Below, piece after piece: positions 24,686 to 33,832 of a DNA stretch of 40,358 nt. The DNA comes from Rickettsiaceae bacterium (GTDB lineage: Bacteria; Pseudomonadota; Alphaproteobacteria; Rickettsiales; UBA6187). The stretch covers positions 1 to 40,358 of the forward strand of contig JAJONM010000019.1 of the NCBI GenBank assembly GCA_021323415.1, in the 5' to 3' direction. Made by a program: the position numbers and the translations under genes. The number at the start of each line of letters is the position of its first letter. Position 1 is the first letter of the stretch. Under the pieces are notes generated by a model. It ran no database searches and was not told where the DNA came from. It was given only the letters and a program-made list of their open reading frames with translations.

Positions 24686-26143
24686 ATGTCTTTTCTAAAA
24701 ATATTTAATAAACCTTTTAAAGGAAAAAGAAAGACCCGTTTTTTTTCCTTTAACACCTGGGATGCAGCAAGTCAGGGCAAGCGCCTTAAAAACTGGCAGG
24801 CCAGTAGCGATTCTATAAATAGCCTGTTGCTTGGCTCACTTGATATCTTACGCAGGCGGTCACGTAAAATTGTGCTGAACAGCCCCGTGGCTTATAGCGC
24901 GGTAGATTCAATTGTATCCAACTGTGTTGGCACAGGAATAAAACCACAATCAAAAGCTCATGATTCTTACTTCAAGCAAGAAGTGCAGGATTTGTGGTGC
25001 GAATGGAAAGACGAAGCAGATTTTTATGGCGTTAACGATTTTTATGGATTGCAGGCTTTAATATGTACTTCAGTTTTAGAAGGCGGCGAATGTTTTGTAA
25101 GATTCAGAATCAGCAAACCGGGTGGGAATTTAAGCGTTCCACTACAACTACAAGCACTGGAAGCGGAGCATTTAGACGCTTCAAGGAACGAAGTTTTAGC
25201 AAACGGGAGCGTAATAAAATCCGGGATTGAGTTTAATAAGCAAGGGCAGCGTGTCGCCTATTACCTGTTTACCCAGCATCCTGGTGAACAAAACCTGACA
25301 GGAAGTTTTGAATCAATACGCACTCCGGCATCAGAAGTGCTACATATTTATAAGCCCTTGCGCATTGGCCAGATACGTGGTGTGCCTTGGCTTAGCCGTA
25401 TACTGCTTAAGCTTTATGAGCTTGATCAGTATGATGATGCGGAGCTGGTACGTAAGAAAACATCCGCCTTATTTACTGCTTTTATCACCCGCCTTGATCC
25501 TGAAGCAAATATCATGGGCGAAGGTGAGGCTGATGAGGATGGTATATCACTGGCAGAATTAGAACCTGGTACTGTACAACTGTTGGAACCAGGTGAAGAT
25601 ATTAAATTTTCAGAGCCATCAGATGTTGGCAGTAGCTATGAAGGTTTTATGCGCCAACAGCTACGCTTTGTGGCTATGGGTATGGGAATTAGCTATGAAC
25701 AGCTAACCGGTGATTTAACACAGGTAAATTTTTCTTCTATAAGGGCTGGGCTTATAGAATTCCGGCGCAAATGTGAAATGCTACAGCGGCATATAATGAT
25801 TCACCAGCTTTGCCGGCCTGTATGGAACAAATGGCTACAGCTTGCCATTCTATCTAGCGCCCTGGACATACCTGAAAATTATAAAAAATACCGTGCAGTC
25901 AAATGGGTGCCGCAAGGGTGGGAATGGGTCGACCCACTTAAAGACCTGAAAGCCCAGCAACTTGCAGTCAGGAGCGGATTTAGGAGCCGGTCAGAAGTGG
26001 TATCACGTATGGGTGGCGATTCTGAAGAAATTGACCGTGAAATTGCTGCCGATAATGCACGCGCAGATGATCTTGGTCTTGGCTATGATTCCGATTCAAG
26101 GGAGCAGGCTGTAACTACCGATACAGATTCTAACACAGAGTAA
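24686..26143 (+). CDS. Phage portal protein (lambda gpB family)
   Basis: A 485-residue portal protein. The N-terminal pattern, basic then RSRKIVLNSPVAYSAVDSI and NCVGTGIKPQSK, and the middle segment RQQLRFVAMGMGISYEQLTGDLTQVNFSSIRAG are signatures of lambda-type portals. It forms the dodecameric ring at the capsid vertex, through which DNA enters and to which the tail joins. The last ~30 residues are acidic and Asp/Thr-rich, probably disordered. It lies between gpW and the S49 protease gene, the normal lambda order. The start has only a weak ribosome-binding site. The gene looks intact. Confidence 0.92.
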   Translation: MSFLKIFNKPFKGKRKTRFFSFNTWDAASQGKRLKNWQASSDSINSLLLGSLDILRRRSRKIVLNSPVAYSAVDSIVSNCVGTGIKPQSKAHDSYFKQEVQDLWCEWKDEADFYGVNDFYGLQALICTSVLEGGECFVRFRISKPGGNLSVPLQLQALEAEHLDASRNEVLANGSVIKSGIEFNKQGQRVAYYLFTQHPGEQNLTGSFESIRTPASEVLHIYKPLRIGQIRGVPWLSRILLKLYELDQYDDAELVRKKTSALFTAFITRLDPEANIMGEGEADEDGISLAELEPGTVQLLEPGEDIKFSEPSDVGSSYEGFMRQQLRFVAMGMGISYEQLTGDLTQVNFSSIRAGLIEFRRKCEMLQRHIMIHQLCRPVWNKWLQLAILSSALDIPENYKKYRAVKWVPQGWEWVDPLKDLKAQQLAVRSGFRSRSEVVSRMGGDSEEIDREIAADNARADDLGLGYDSDSREQAVTTDTDSNTE

Positions 26144-26148
26144 AACTA

Positions 26149-27366
26149 ATGGATAAATCACAACCTTTATACGGCCTGATAACAGGCCGGCCTATGATGC
26201 TGGAGCGAAAAGCCTTTGACTATCTGGTATCAAACAGCAAAGAAGCTATTGCCGATTTAAAGGCGATGGATTTTGGCCGTAACGTTAGGGATAAGCCATT
26301 TTCAGTGGTAAACGGCGTTGCTATTATTCCTGTGCATGGCCCATTAAGCAAAAGGTCGGGAATATTTGACGCTTACTTTGGTTTTACTAGTTATGAATTG
26401 CTTTCAGAATCAATACAGGAAGCAATCGATGATAGCGATGTAAGTGCCATATTGCTTGATATTGACAGTCCTGGTGGCGAAGTAGCTGGTCTGTTTGACC
26501 TGTGCGACCAAATATATGCTGCCAGAAAAATAAAACCTGTATGGGCTTCTGCCAATGAGGAAGCATATTCGGCAGCTTACGCAATAGCCTCCTCTGCAGA
26601 AAAATTATTTGTTACCCGCACAGGCGGTGTGGGCAGTATTGGCGTTATTGCCTCAAGCGTTGACCAATCCATATTCGATCAAAAATTAGGTGTTAAGGTT
26701 ACTACTGTTTTTGCAGGCGCAAGAAAGAACGATTTTAATCCCCATGAGCCGATAACATCCGAAGCAGTTAGCGTGCTGCAAACAGAAGTAAACCGCTTGT
26801 ATGATATGTTTGTAAAGCTAGTTGCCCGTAACCGGAAGATTGCCGCTGGTAATATTAGAAACACAGAGGCTGGCGTTTTCTTTGGCCCTGATGGTGTAAA
26901 TAACGGCCTTGCCGATGACATCATAACCATGCCACTGGTGCTTGATCTTATGAGAAAAGAACTTCAACCTAAAAAAGCGAGTAAAACCATGACTAAGCCC
27001 GAAGCAGAAATACACAATCCGGCAACCCAAGCGACTATGGATGCAGATCCGAAAGGACAAGTCCAGCCAGACATGGCCGCAATTTTAAAGGAAGCTGAAG
27101 CACGTGGCCGTGAAGCATATCGCGCAGAGATAATGGAGCTTGGCAAAACCTGCACTATGGCTGATATGCCAGAGAAGCTTGCCAGTTTTGTGGAGCGTAA
27201 TGTTGGTGTACAGGCCGCAAAAGATGAGCTTATGCAGATTCTAGTTTCACAGAATCAGTATGGTAAAGGCGATATTCACTCAAATGTAGATCCCTTGCCT
27301 GCTGGAAAGCCAAAAGAAAGTCCTGTTGTTGCTGCTGCAAAAGCCAGAGCAAACGCTTCTATTTAG
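26149..27366 (+). CDS. S49-family capsid protease fused to scaffold domain (lambda gpC-like)
   Basis: A 405-residue protein. Residues about 55-280 form an SppA/S49 peptidase: SPGGEVAGL, the nucleophile segment EAYSAAYAIASSA, and a GARKNDFNPHEP segment supplying the likely catalytic lysine. The last ~125 residues are charged and helical (EAEARGREAYRAEI), as in scaffolding tails. In lambda, gpC and its internal-start product Nu3 do these jobs. An in-frame ATG at residue 281 (26989) could give a Nu3-like scaffold here, but no strong ribosome-binding site precedes it. It is followed by the decoration protein, as in lambda. Confidence 0.88.
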   Translation: MDKSQPLYGLITGRPMMLERKAFDYLVSNSKEAIADLKAMDFGRNVRDKPFSVVNGVAIIPVHGPLSKRSGIFDAYFGFTSYELLSESIQEAIDDSDVSAILLDIDSPGGEVAGLFDLCDQIYAARKIKPVWASANEEAYSAAYAIASSAEKLFVTRTGGVGSIGVIASSVDQSIFDQKLGVKVTTVFAGARKNDFNPHEPITSEAVSVLQTEVNRLYDMFVKLVARNRKIAAGNIRNTEAGVFFGPDGVNNGLADDIITMPLVLDLMRKELQPKKASKTMTKPEAEIHNPATQATMDADPKGQVQPDMAAILKEAEARGREAYRAEIMELGKTCTMADMPEKLASFVERNVGVQAAKDELMQILVSQNQYGKGDIHSNVDPLPAGKPKESPVVAAAKARANASI

Positions 27367-27422
27367 TAAGCAAGTTACTAGTCACACAAATTCTATAACA
27401 TTAAATTTCGGAGAAATTCATA

Positions 27423-27797
27423 ATGCCTGTAATTACAGAACAAGAAAATCTGGGCGATCTTATAAAATATGAAGCGGGTAGTTTATTTTCCCGCGAAGAT
27501 ATTGTTGTTAATACTGGCCAGAATATTGCTTTTGCTACGGTGGTTGCCCGCCTTAATACAGGGGGCAATATTGTTACTCTTAATTCTGGCGGCGGTGGTG
27601 GAAACGATATTGCCGTTGGAATTATCTGTGAGGATGTCAACGCTTCCACAGGAACCAAAAAAAGCTGGATGATTGCCAGACATGCAATTGTTGCGGAAGA
27701 TGCGGTTATATGGCCTGCTGGCACTACAGCAACTCAAATGACAACTGCTATTAATCAACTTAAGGCTCTTGGAATTTTAATCCGAAAAGACGCTTAA
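27423..27797 (+). CDS. Head decoration protein (lambda gpD-like)
   Basis: A 124-residue beta-rich protein with GGAG before its ATG. The pattern resembles the lambda gpD family: ITEQENLGDLIKYE at the N-terminus, a beta-strand region with a glycine run (GGGGGNDIAVG) and a final helix (MTTAINQLKALGILIRKD). Trimers of this protein cement the expanded capsid. The place between the protease and the major capsid protein matches lambda. The assignment is good. Confidence 0.85.
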   Translation: MPVITEQENLGDLIKYEAGSLFSREDIVVNTGQNIAFATVVARLNTGGNIVTLNSGGGGGNDIAVGIICEDVNASTGTKKSWMIARHAIVAEDAVIWPAGTTATQMTTAINQLKALGILIRKDA

Positions 27798-27852
27798 CCA
27801 CAATTTTTCATGCCTACTTTTAATCTGCTTATTAACAACGGAGTGCTTTGCC

Positions 27853-28860
27853 ATGCCTATTAATAACCCTTTTGATGATCCAGCCTTTAGCATGGCTGAA
27901 TTAACTGCCGCTATTAACATACTGCCAAATAATTATGGTCTCATCGGACAGATGGGATTATTCAGAGCACAGCCAGTGCGTACTCGTCAGATTTCTATAG
28001 AAGAAAATAATGGCGTATTAAACCTTCTACCGACAAAAACACCAGGAAGCCCTGGTACTGTAGGAAAGAACGGAAAAAGAAAACTAAGGGGATTTAGTGT
28101 CCCTCATATACCGCATGATGATGTGGTATTGCCGGAAGAAGTACAGGGTATACGAGCATTTGGTTCTGAAGAGCAAGTGCAGGCGCTTTCTGATATTATA
28201 GCCGACCACTTGCAAACAATGCGTAACAAACACGCGATTACTTTAGAGCATTTGCGTATGGGCGCATTAAAAGGGATTATTCTTGATTCTGATGGCTCAG
28301 TATTGCTTGACCTGTATCAGGAATTTGGCATCACTCCTAAAGTTGTCAGCTTTGCCCTTGGTGTTGCTACTACCGATGTAAAGAAAAAATGCCTTGAAGT
28401 AAAACGCCACATTGAGAAAAATTTAATGGGTGAAGTTATGGAGGGCGTGCAAACCCTGGTAAGCCCAGAGTTCTTTGATGCACTTACTTCCCATGATAAG
28501 GTAAAGGACGCTTATCAGCGCTGGAATGAAGGAAGTGCCTTGCGTGATGATATGCGTGATGGTTTCCCATTTGGCGGCTTAATCTTTAAGGAATATATTG
28601 CAGAAGCCAGCGATGGTGATGGAAATATCCGCAGATTCATCGCTGCCAATGAAGGCCATGCGTTCCCTGTTGGCACACAGGAAACTTTCAGGACATATTT
28701 TGCACCAGCGGATTTCAATGAAACCGTTAATACACTAGGCAGGCCAATTTATGTAAAACAGGAATCACGTAAATTTGAACGTGGAACAGATATACATACG
28801 CAATCTAATCCTCTGCCTATGTGCCACCGTCCTGCTGTGCTTGTTAAACTTACGGCATAA
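27853..28860 (+). CDS. Major capsid protein (lambda gpE family)
   Basis: A 335-residue major capsid protein. The order MPINNPFDDPAFSMAELT, then the INILPNNYG segment, the basic GTVGKNGKRKLRGFSVPHIP loop and the long helix VQALSDIIADHLQTMRNKH are typical of gpE-type HK97-fold capsid proteins. About 415 copies form the lambda shell; the number here is not known. GGAG precedes the ATG. It lies directly after gpD and before the FII-like connector. No defect is visible. Confidence 0.9.
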   Translation: MPINNPFDDPAFSMAELTAAINILPNNYGLIGQMGLFRAQPVRTRQISIEENNGVLNLLPTKTPGSPGTVGKNGKRKLRGFSVPHIPHDDVVLPEEVQGIRAFGSEEQVQALSDIIADHLQTMRNKHAITLEHLRMGALKGIILDSDGSVLLDLYQEFGITPKVVSFALGVATTDVKKKCLEVKRHIEKNLMGEVMEGVQTLVSPEFFDALTSHDKVKDAYQRWNEGSALRDDMRDGFPFGGLIFKEYIAEASDGDGNIRRFIAANEGHAFPVGTQETFRTYFAPADFNETVNTLGRPIYVKQESRKFERGTDIHTQSNPLPMCHRPAVLVKLTA

Positions 28861-28862
28861 TT

Positions 28863-29180
28863 ATGAGTAGGGAATTATTAGCAAGGGCTATGGATGATTG
28901 CCTAAATCATCTTGGTGTAGATGCGGTTTATACCGGTATCGGGATTCCTCCTGTAAATATCAGGGTACTAAAATTTGCATCCGATATTGAATATGAGGCA
29001 GGCGATACTGTTATGGTAGGTGAAACCGCAAGATTTGAACTGCTCGTATCGGATGTAGAACGGCCTTTGCCTAATGATACCATAACTATTAATACAATTA
29101 TATATCAGGTATATGGTGAGCCACTGCGTAATATTGAGCGTGGTAGCTGGGATGTAAAAGGTGTGGTAATACCGGCATGA
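28863..29180 (+). CDS. FII-like head-tail connector protein
   Basis: A 105-residue protein starting 2 bases after the capsid gene's stop. It has a short N-terminal helix (LLARAMDDCLNHLG) followed by beta strands (PPVNIRVLKFASDIEYEAG, then FELLVSDVERPLPND). This is the shape of lambda gpFII-like head-tail connectors. It overlaps the next gene by ATGA at 29177. Position and fold both support the call, but the sequence is short. Confidence 0.65.
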   Translation: MSRELLARAMDDCLNHLGVDAVYTGIGIPPVNIRVLKFASDIEYEAGDTVMVGETARFELLVSDVERPLPNDTITINTIIYQVYGEPLRNIERGSWDVKGVVIPA

Positions 29181-29701
29181 CAGTTTTTAGTATAGATGTT
29201 GAGGGAAATGTAGAAAAAATCATTGCTGATTTTAATACTACTCCGGAAAAGGCAAGGCTTGCGGCACTACGCGCACTTAATAAAACTGCATTTTGGCTAC
29301 GTACCCATGCCGGCAGTGATATAGCCAGAGAAGTTCGCTTGCCAAAAAAGCTGGTGATGGAACGTATAAAAGTGCTTAAGGCAAGCCGTACAAAGCTCCA
29401 GGCAGTAGTGACCACAAAACTATATGGCATAAAACCGGATAAAATTGGCAATATGCGTCAAAGTAAAACCGGAGCTAAAGTTGGAAGTTATGAATTTACA
29501 AGTGGCTTCATAGCTACCATGCCGACAGGGCATACTAGCATCTATAGACGTAAACGTAAGTCTCGCCTGCCAATACAGGAAATGACTATTCCATTAGAAC
29601 CGATGGCTTCAAGTATAATAGAAAATTACCTTGATAGAAAGGTAATGCAACGTTTTGAGATAGTGTTCAGACAGGAACTTAATTTTTTAATGCGGCCATA
29701 A
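29177..29701 (+). CDS. Minor tail protein Z-like (head-tail completion)
   Basis: A 174-residue protein of the lambda gpZ type. The segment KARLAALRALNKTAFWLRTHAG followed by IAREVRLPKKLVMERIKV is characteristic. Basic residues dominate the middle (KTGAKVGSYEF, YRRKRKSRLP). Z-like proteins complete the tail tip for head joining. It overlaps the FII-like gene at its start (ATGA) and the next gene at its stop (TAATG). The call is by pattern and order. Confidence 0.75.
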   Translation: MTVFSIDVEGNVEKIIADFNTTPEKARLAALRALNKTAFWLRTHAGSDIAREVRLPKKLVMERIKVLKASRTKLQAVVTTKLYGIKPDKIGNMRQSKTGAKVGSYEFTSGFIATMPTGHTSIYRRKRKSRLPIQEMTIPLEPMASSIIENYLDRKVMQRFEIVFRQELNFLMRP

Positions 29702-30222
29702 TGAGCATAATAACAGATTTGCATAATGCTATTCTTACTGAAATCACCAGCAAAATAGCAGGCATTGAAACATCTGGTTTTTATCCGAAACTACGTACCG
29801 CTATAAAAACACCAGCAGTGTTTATTGATCTTGCTACATTAGAACCAGGAACTGACCCTGGTACAGAAGAACTTGCGCTGCTGGCACGGTTTGAAGCAAG
29901 AGTAGTATTAGGTAGTAGTGACACCGCCTATCTTAATGTACGTGAGCTTGCGGCGGAAGTGGCTCGTATTGTTCATAAGAATAATTTTGGAGTAAAGGTA
30001 AAGCCTGGAACTTTGGTGTCAGTACAGCCGGATAATTTCCGTCCTGAAATTGATGCCTACGAAATGTGGTTGGTAGAATGGCAGCATGAAATACATATTG
30101 GCCAATATGTATGGGATGGAGTTGGTATTGTACCGGAGCAGATATTCCTTGGCTATGTGCCATTTGTAGGAACAGCACATGAGGACAAATACGTAAAACT
30201 AGAAAGTGATGTACTGCCATGA
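29701..30222 (+). CDS. Tail terminator-like protein (gp37/U-like)
   Basis: A 173-residue protein. The order ILTEITSKIAGIETSGFYP, KTPAVFIDLATLEPGTDPGTEELALLARFEARVVLG and LNVRELAAEVARIVHKN is typical of tail terminator or gp37-like proteins, which cap the finished tail tube. It sits at the seam between the lambda-type head genes and the P2-type baseplate genes. It overlaps its neighbours by TAATG and ATGA. The specific role is inferred from order and fold. Confidence 0.65.
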   Translation: MSIITDLHNAILTEITSKIAGIETSGFYPKLRTAIKTPAVFIDLATLEPGTDPGTEELALLARFEARVVLGSSDTAYLNVRELAAEVARIVHKNNFGVKVKPGTLVSVQPDNFRPEIDAYEMWLVEWQHEIHIGQYVWDGVGIVPEQIFLGYVPFVGTAHEDKYVKLESDVLP

Positions 30223-30737
30223 TGGAAAGCAGCTTTGCAATTACCGAACTGGATAGGCGCGTAAGTAATCTTATCCAGATTGGAACAGTAGTAGCAGCTA
30301 ATTACGAACACGCAAAACTAAAGGTAAAAATCGGAGATATTACGACTGACTGGCTTCCGTGGCTTGTCACCCGCGCAAGTAATGATACCTCATGGTGGGC
30401 ACCGGAGGTAGGTGAGCAGGTTATCGTACTTGCGCCATCAGGTGAATTGCACCAGGCAGTTATAATGCCTTCCATTTATCAAAGCGCACATCCAGCAATT
30501 GATACCAGCGAAGACGTAAGCAAAACAGTTTACAAAGATGGAACCACTACCAGATATGACCGTGACAGTCATTTACTTACAGTAGATGTAAATAGTGCTG
30601 GCAAAGTGGAAGTGATAATAGGTGCTTCAACGATAACAATGGTAGATGCGAGCATTGAACTTAAAAATGGCGGCTCATCAATATTAGTTACAGATTCTGG
30701 TATTAAACTATCATCAGCAAGAATTGATTTTAATTAA
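30219..30737 (+). CDS. Baseplate assembly protein V (P2 gpV-like)
   Basis: A 172-residue spike-forming baseplate protein. The OB-like N-terminal part (RRVSNLIQIGTVVAAN, then LKVKIGDITTDWLPW and WWAPEVGEQVIVLAPSGEL) is the gpV signature, and the C-terminal half is a beta-helix-like repeat. Trimers make the membrane-piercing spike. It is followed 4 bases later by the PAAR tip protein. It marks the start of the contractile-tail module. Confidence 0.85.
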   Translation: MMESSFAITELDRRVSNLIQIGTVVAANYEHAKLKVKIGDITTDWLPWLVTRASNDTSWWAPEVGEQVIVLAPSGELHQAVIMPSIYQSAHPAIDTSEDVSKTVYKDGTTTRYDRDSHLLTVDVNSAGKVEVIIGASTITMVDASIELKNGGSSILVTDSGIKLSSARIDFN

Positions 30738-30741
30738 AAAT

Positions 30742-31026
30742 ATGCCAGCAGTTACCAGACAAGGCGATAAATGCAGTGGACACGGCGCATTTCCCTCACG
30801 GCCATCTGTTACAGGAAGTGGCAATGTGTTTTGCAATGGGCTGCCGATTCATAGGCAGGGAGATTTGTGGGAACAGCATTGCGATTCGGTTAGTTGCCAT
30901 GGTGGAACTCTTGCCACAGGATCTGGTACGGTGTTTGCCAATGGTCAAGCCATCGGGAGAACTGGTGATCCAGTATCCTGCGGCTCTACTGTAGCGGAAG
31001 GCAGTAGTAATGTTTTTGCCGGATAA
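30742..31026 (+). CDS. PAAR-domain spike tip protein
   Basis: A 94-residue PAAR-like protein that sharpens the spike. The repeats GSGNVFCNGLPIHRQGD and GSGTVFANGQAIGRTGD are the PAAR pattern, and conserved His and Cys residues (HG, HCDS, CHGG) probably bind the metal at the apex. I chose the ATG at 30742; the frame is open back to 30724, but that start would overlap gpV. There is no toxin domain, since it ends soon after the fold. It lies between gpV and gpW, the normal position. Confidence 0.85.
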   Translation: MPAVTRQGDKCSGHGAFPSRPSVTGSGNVFCNGLPIHRQGDLWEQHCDSVSCHGGTLATGSGTVFANGQAIGRTGDPVSCGSTVAEGSSNVFAG

Positions 31027-31050
31027 CCAATTTACCAGAAGCCAAGAGAT

Positions 31051-31392
31051 ATGAAGGGGATAAATGCCTTAAGTGGAAAAGAGCTTGCAGGTCTTGCCCA
31101 TCTTAAGCAGTCTATTAAAGATATACTGACCACGCCAATCGGTACTCGCATTATGCGAAGGGACTATGGTTCCAGACTATTTGAGCTGGTTGATAACCCT
31201 ACTAATGAAGATTTAAAAACTGAAATCTTCGCTGCAGTTGCGGAAAGTCTGATGAAGTGGGAACCACGTTTCCAGCTGCAGCAAACCGGAGTTGTAGAAA
31301 TTACCCCTGGCAGGATTGTTTTGGAGCTTAAAGGAATATTCCTAATAACTGGCAGTGAGATAATTTTGTCTGACCTGGAAATAACCACATGA
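31051..31392 (+). CDS. Baseplate assembly protein W (gp25-like)
   Basis: A 113-residue protein of the gpW/gp25 family, a wedge component with lysozyme-like shape but no enzyme activity. The segment SIKDILTTPIGTRIMRRDYGSRLFELVD is the family signature. It overlaps the J gene by ATGA. AGAG lies upstream of the ATG. Confidence 0.88.
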   Translation: MKGINALSGKELAGLAHLKQSIKDILTTPIGTRIMRRDYGSRLFELVDNPTNEDLKTEIFAAVAESLMKWEPRFQLQQTGVVEITPGRIVLELKGIFLITGSEIILSDLEITT

Positions 31393-32288
31393 AACTGGAT
31401 GCCATAAACCTGGAAAAGCTTCCAGCACCTGATGTTGTGGAGACTTTAGCTTTTGAAACCATACTACAGGAAATAAAAGATGACCTGGCGATCCGCAATC
31501 CTGAGGTTGCGGCTCTGTTTGCCAGTGGCATAGAAAGCGACCCACTTAACAAATTACTGGAAGCCTTTGCATATAGGGAACTGCGTCTACGGCAAAGGGT
31601 AAATGATGCGGCAAGGTCAGTTATGTTGCCATATGCCGGCGGGACAGACCTTGATAACCTCGCAGCATTTTATGGACTGCCCCGACAGGTGGTACAGGTT
31701 GCGGTGCCGGATGCAAGACCACCAATTCCACTTATTATGGAGGAAGATTCACGTTTTCGATTAAGGATTGCGCTATCACTGGAGGCCGCAACAACGGCTG
31801 GCCCTGTGGGTTCTTATATATCGCACAGTTTAAATGCTGATCCACGTGTGAAAGATGTGGCGGTAGATTCACCAAATCCTGGTGAAGTGGTGGTTACAAT
31901 ACTTTCTACCGAGGGTATGGGAGAAGCCAGCCAGGAGTTACTTAATGTAGTTAATGCCGCTCTTAGTGATGAATTTGTAAGACCATTAACCGACTTGGTT
32001 ATCGTGCAGTCTGCTCAAATAATCCCTTATGAAATAGAAGCAATTATCCATGTATTTGATGGTCCAGACAGCGAAGTGGTAAAAAATACTGCAATTGCCA
32101 ACACACAAGCCTATGTCAGCCAGCAGCACCGTATAGAACGTAATGTTGCCCTCTCTGGAATTTATGCAGCAATGCACATTCCAGGAGTTAAGCGCGTAGA
32201 ATTATTACAGCCAGCAATACAGGTTATTGCTGATTCGATAAGTGCAGCATGGAATACCAGCATAAACATTACGGTTATAAATGACTGA
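31389..32288 (+). CDS. Baseplate assembly protein J
   Basis: A 299-residue gpJ-type baseplate wedge protein. SDPLNKLLEAFAYRELRLRQRVNDAARSVMLPYAGGTDLDNLAAFYG is the diagnostic segment (cited here by its start, SDPLNKLLEAF, and end, GGTDLDNLAAFYG). DSRFRLRIALSLEAATTAG and the beta-rich C-terminal domain follow. It forms the periphery of the baseplate with W and I. It overlaps W at its start and I by 8 bases at its end. Confidence 0.9.
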   Translation: MKLDAINLEKLPAPDVVETLAFETILQEIKDDLAIRNPEVAALFASGIESDPLNKLLEAFAYRELRLRQRVNDAARSVMLPYAGGTDLDNLAAFYGLPRQVVQVAVPDARPPIPLIMEEDSRFRLRIALSLEAATTAGPVGSYISHSLNADPRVKDVAVDSPNPGEVVVTILSTEGMGEASQELLNVVNAALSDEFVRPLTDLVIVQSAQIIPYEIEAIIHVFDGPDSEVVKNTAIANTQAYVSQQHRIERNVALSGIYAAMHIPGVKRVELLQPAIQVIADSISAAWNTSINITVIND

Positions 32289-33093
32289 TACAATCTTACC
32301 TCCTAATTCTTCTGCTCTAGAAAGGGATATAGAGGAATCAGGAGGAAGAAAACGTCTTGAAGCCATCGATATTCCGGTTGGTAAATTATGGAACCCGCAA
32401 ACTATACCGGCTGCAATATTGCCTTATCTGGCTTGGGGCTTATCGGTTGATACGTGGGATAACCAGTGGCCGGATAATATAAAGCGCCAGGTTATTGCGG
32501 CATCTGTTGAGGTGCATAGGAAAAAAGGTACTGTAGGTGCGGTAAAGAAAGCAATAGCCGCAATTGGCATAGATGTTGATTTTGAAGAATGGTTCCAAAA
32601 TGGCGGAATACCTCACACTTTTAGTATTACCGCATGGTCAGATAACAACCGTGATGAAGAAGGTAAAACTAAACTTTTACCAGCCGCCTTTAATGACATA
32701 AACAAAGCGGTTAATACCACTAAGCCAGTGCGTGCGCATTTTGAATTGCGTTTTGGCAGCAGAGTGCCTTTAGATGCCGGATTAGGATTTGATAGTAATG
32801 TTACTGCCAGAATAAATGGTATTACAGAAATTATACCTTATCCAACCAGGCCAGGTACTGAGGTTGGCGGTGTTTATAATCCAAACATTGCCACCCGCTT
32901 AGATCATGTAAATGAAATAATGCCATATGTCAGTAAAACTGATTGTCAAAATGGAGTTGTTTACAGCCAGTATGTAACTGTAAGAACAACAGAAAGCATA
33001 GAAATTAAGCCTTACGCAAGCACGAGCAATTCAGTTTTTGGCGCTGGTGGTTCAATAATTCCAGGCGGAATAAATATTACATTGGAGATTTAA
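32281..33093 (+). CDS. Tail protein I (P2 gpI-like)
   Basis: A 270-residue protein whose N-terminal half matches P2 gpI: LLP/LPYLAWGLSVDTWD and VIAASVEVHRKKGTVGAVKKAI. After about residue 165 it has an unusual tail of repeats with the pattern (N)VTARINGITEIIPYP, (N)IATRLDHVNEIMPYV and YVTVRTTESIEIKPYA, which P2 gpI lacks. This tail may hold the fibre. The gene overlaps J and is followed at 33095 by the fibre N-terminal gene. Confidence 0.85.
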   Translation: MTDTILPPNSSALERDIEESGGRKRLEAIDIPVGKLWNPQTIPAAILPYLAWGLSVDTWDNQWPDNIKRQVIAASVEVHRKKGTVGAVKKAIAAIGIDVDFEEWFQNGGIPHTFSITAWSDNNRDEEGKTKLLPAAFNDINKAVNTTKPVRAHFELRFGSRVPLDAGLGFDSNVTARINGITEIIPYPTRPGTEVGGVYNPNIATRLDHVNEIMPYVSKTDCQNGVVYSQYVTVRTTESIEIKPYASTSNSVFGAGGSIIPGGINITLEI

Positions 33094-33094
33094 A

Positions 33095-33610
33095 ATGCAG
33101 ACCGTGGCAACACTTGCAGGCATGGCGGCTGTCGCAGACGCGGTAGCCCATGGTGGAACTGTACAGGTAACTCATATAGCGCTTGGTGATGGTTCATGGA
33201 CACCCGATGAAAATGCTACAGAACTGCAAAATGAATTGGTAAGAACCCAAGTTCTTGGAGCGCAGCAGATAGAAAACAATATACATAAAATATCCGCACT
33301 TGCGGAAGGGCCGGAGCAGTTCTTTATTCATGAGATAGGTGTAATAGCCAGCTATAATGGAACTGATGTCCTGCTTGCGGTAGCCGCAGATGTAAATGCC
33401 ATACAGTGGAAACCTGCCAATCAAAAAGTACCTTTGGAATTACTACTACATTTCGCAGCTTTTCCTCCTGGATCGGTAACTATAGATGCAACAATAAATA
33501 ACAATCTTTCTCTTTTAAAGCCACTAATGCAACAGGCACTGGCCAATATACGCAATAGCCGGATCATAACCCGCAACCACCTGAAAAATTTAGGTGCGTT
33601 GCCAAATTAA
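33095..33610 (+). CDS. Tail fibre N-terminal (collar-type) domain protein, gpH-like
   Basis: A 171-residue protein similar to the N-terminal attachment domain of P2 gpH-type fibres: ATLAGMAAVADAVAHGG, VTHIALGDGSWTPDENATEL and FIHEIGVIASYNGTDVLLAV. The family domain normally begins a long fibre, but here the gene ends after it and receptor-binding sequence is in a separate gene (33878). It ends in RNHLKNLGALPN. It is either a short adaptor or the remains of a longer fibre. Confidence 0.75.
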   Translation: MQTVATLAGMAAVADAVAHGGTVQVTHIALGDGSWTPDENATELQNELVRTQVLGAQQIENNIHKISALAEGPEQFFIHEIGVIASYNGTDVLLAVAADVNAIQWKPANQKVPLELLLHFAAFPPGSVTIDATINNNLSLLKPLMQQALANIRNSRIITRNHLKNLGALPN

Positions 33611-33620
33611 GGAGCTTTAT

Positions 33621-33818
33621 ATGAAAATCATCCATGACGGAACGAAAGTACCAAATAACACTATTTGCGGTTATAAACCTGAGCGGTACCCACGTTATGA
33701 TACTTATGGCACTCCACTGCCTAAGCATGGTTATTACCCATTAGAGGGCGATGAACTAGCTGCATATCTTGCACAGCAAGAGGAGCCAGAAGATCTGCCA
33801 CCTCCTCCTGAGGAATAA
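33621..33818 (+). CDS. Small protein sharing a domain with the tail-fibre assembly-like protein at 35180
   Basis: A 65-residue protein with GGAG 6 bases before the ATG at 33621. Its core IHDGTKVPNNTICGYKPERY, then YPRYDTYGTPLPKHGYYPLEGDELAAY, is the same module as residues 1-50 of the 35180 protein (IHDGTNVPDTTPCG...YPLTGDDLADY). It ends in a Glu/Pro-rich tail. It probably folds as a small chaperone-like or adaptor domain. It lies directly before a terminator and the fibre gene. No named family is claimed. Confidence 0.6.
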   Translation: MKIIHDGTKVPNNTICGYKPERYPRYDTYGTPLPKHGYYPLEGDELAAYLAQQEEPEDLPPPPEE

Positions 33819-33832
33819 CAATTTATTTTATG

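Noticed and set aside
27364..27380. TAGTAA/TTACTA hairpin after the S49 protease gene
   Set aside because: The stem is only 6 bp, AT-rich and without a T run, so it is not credible as a terminator.
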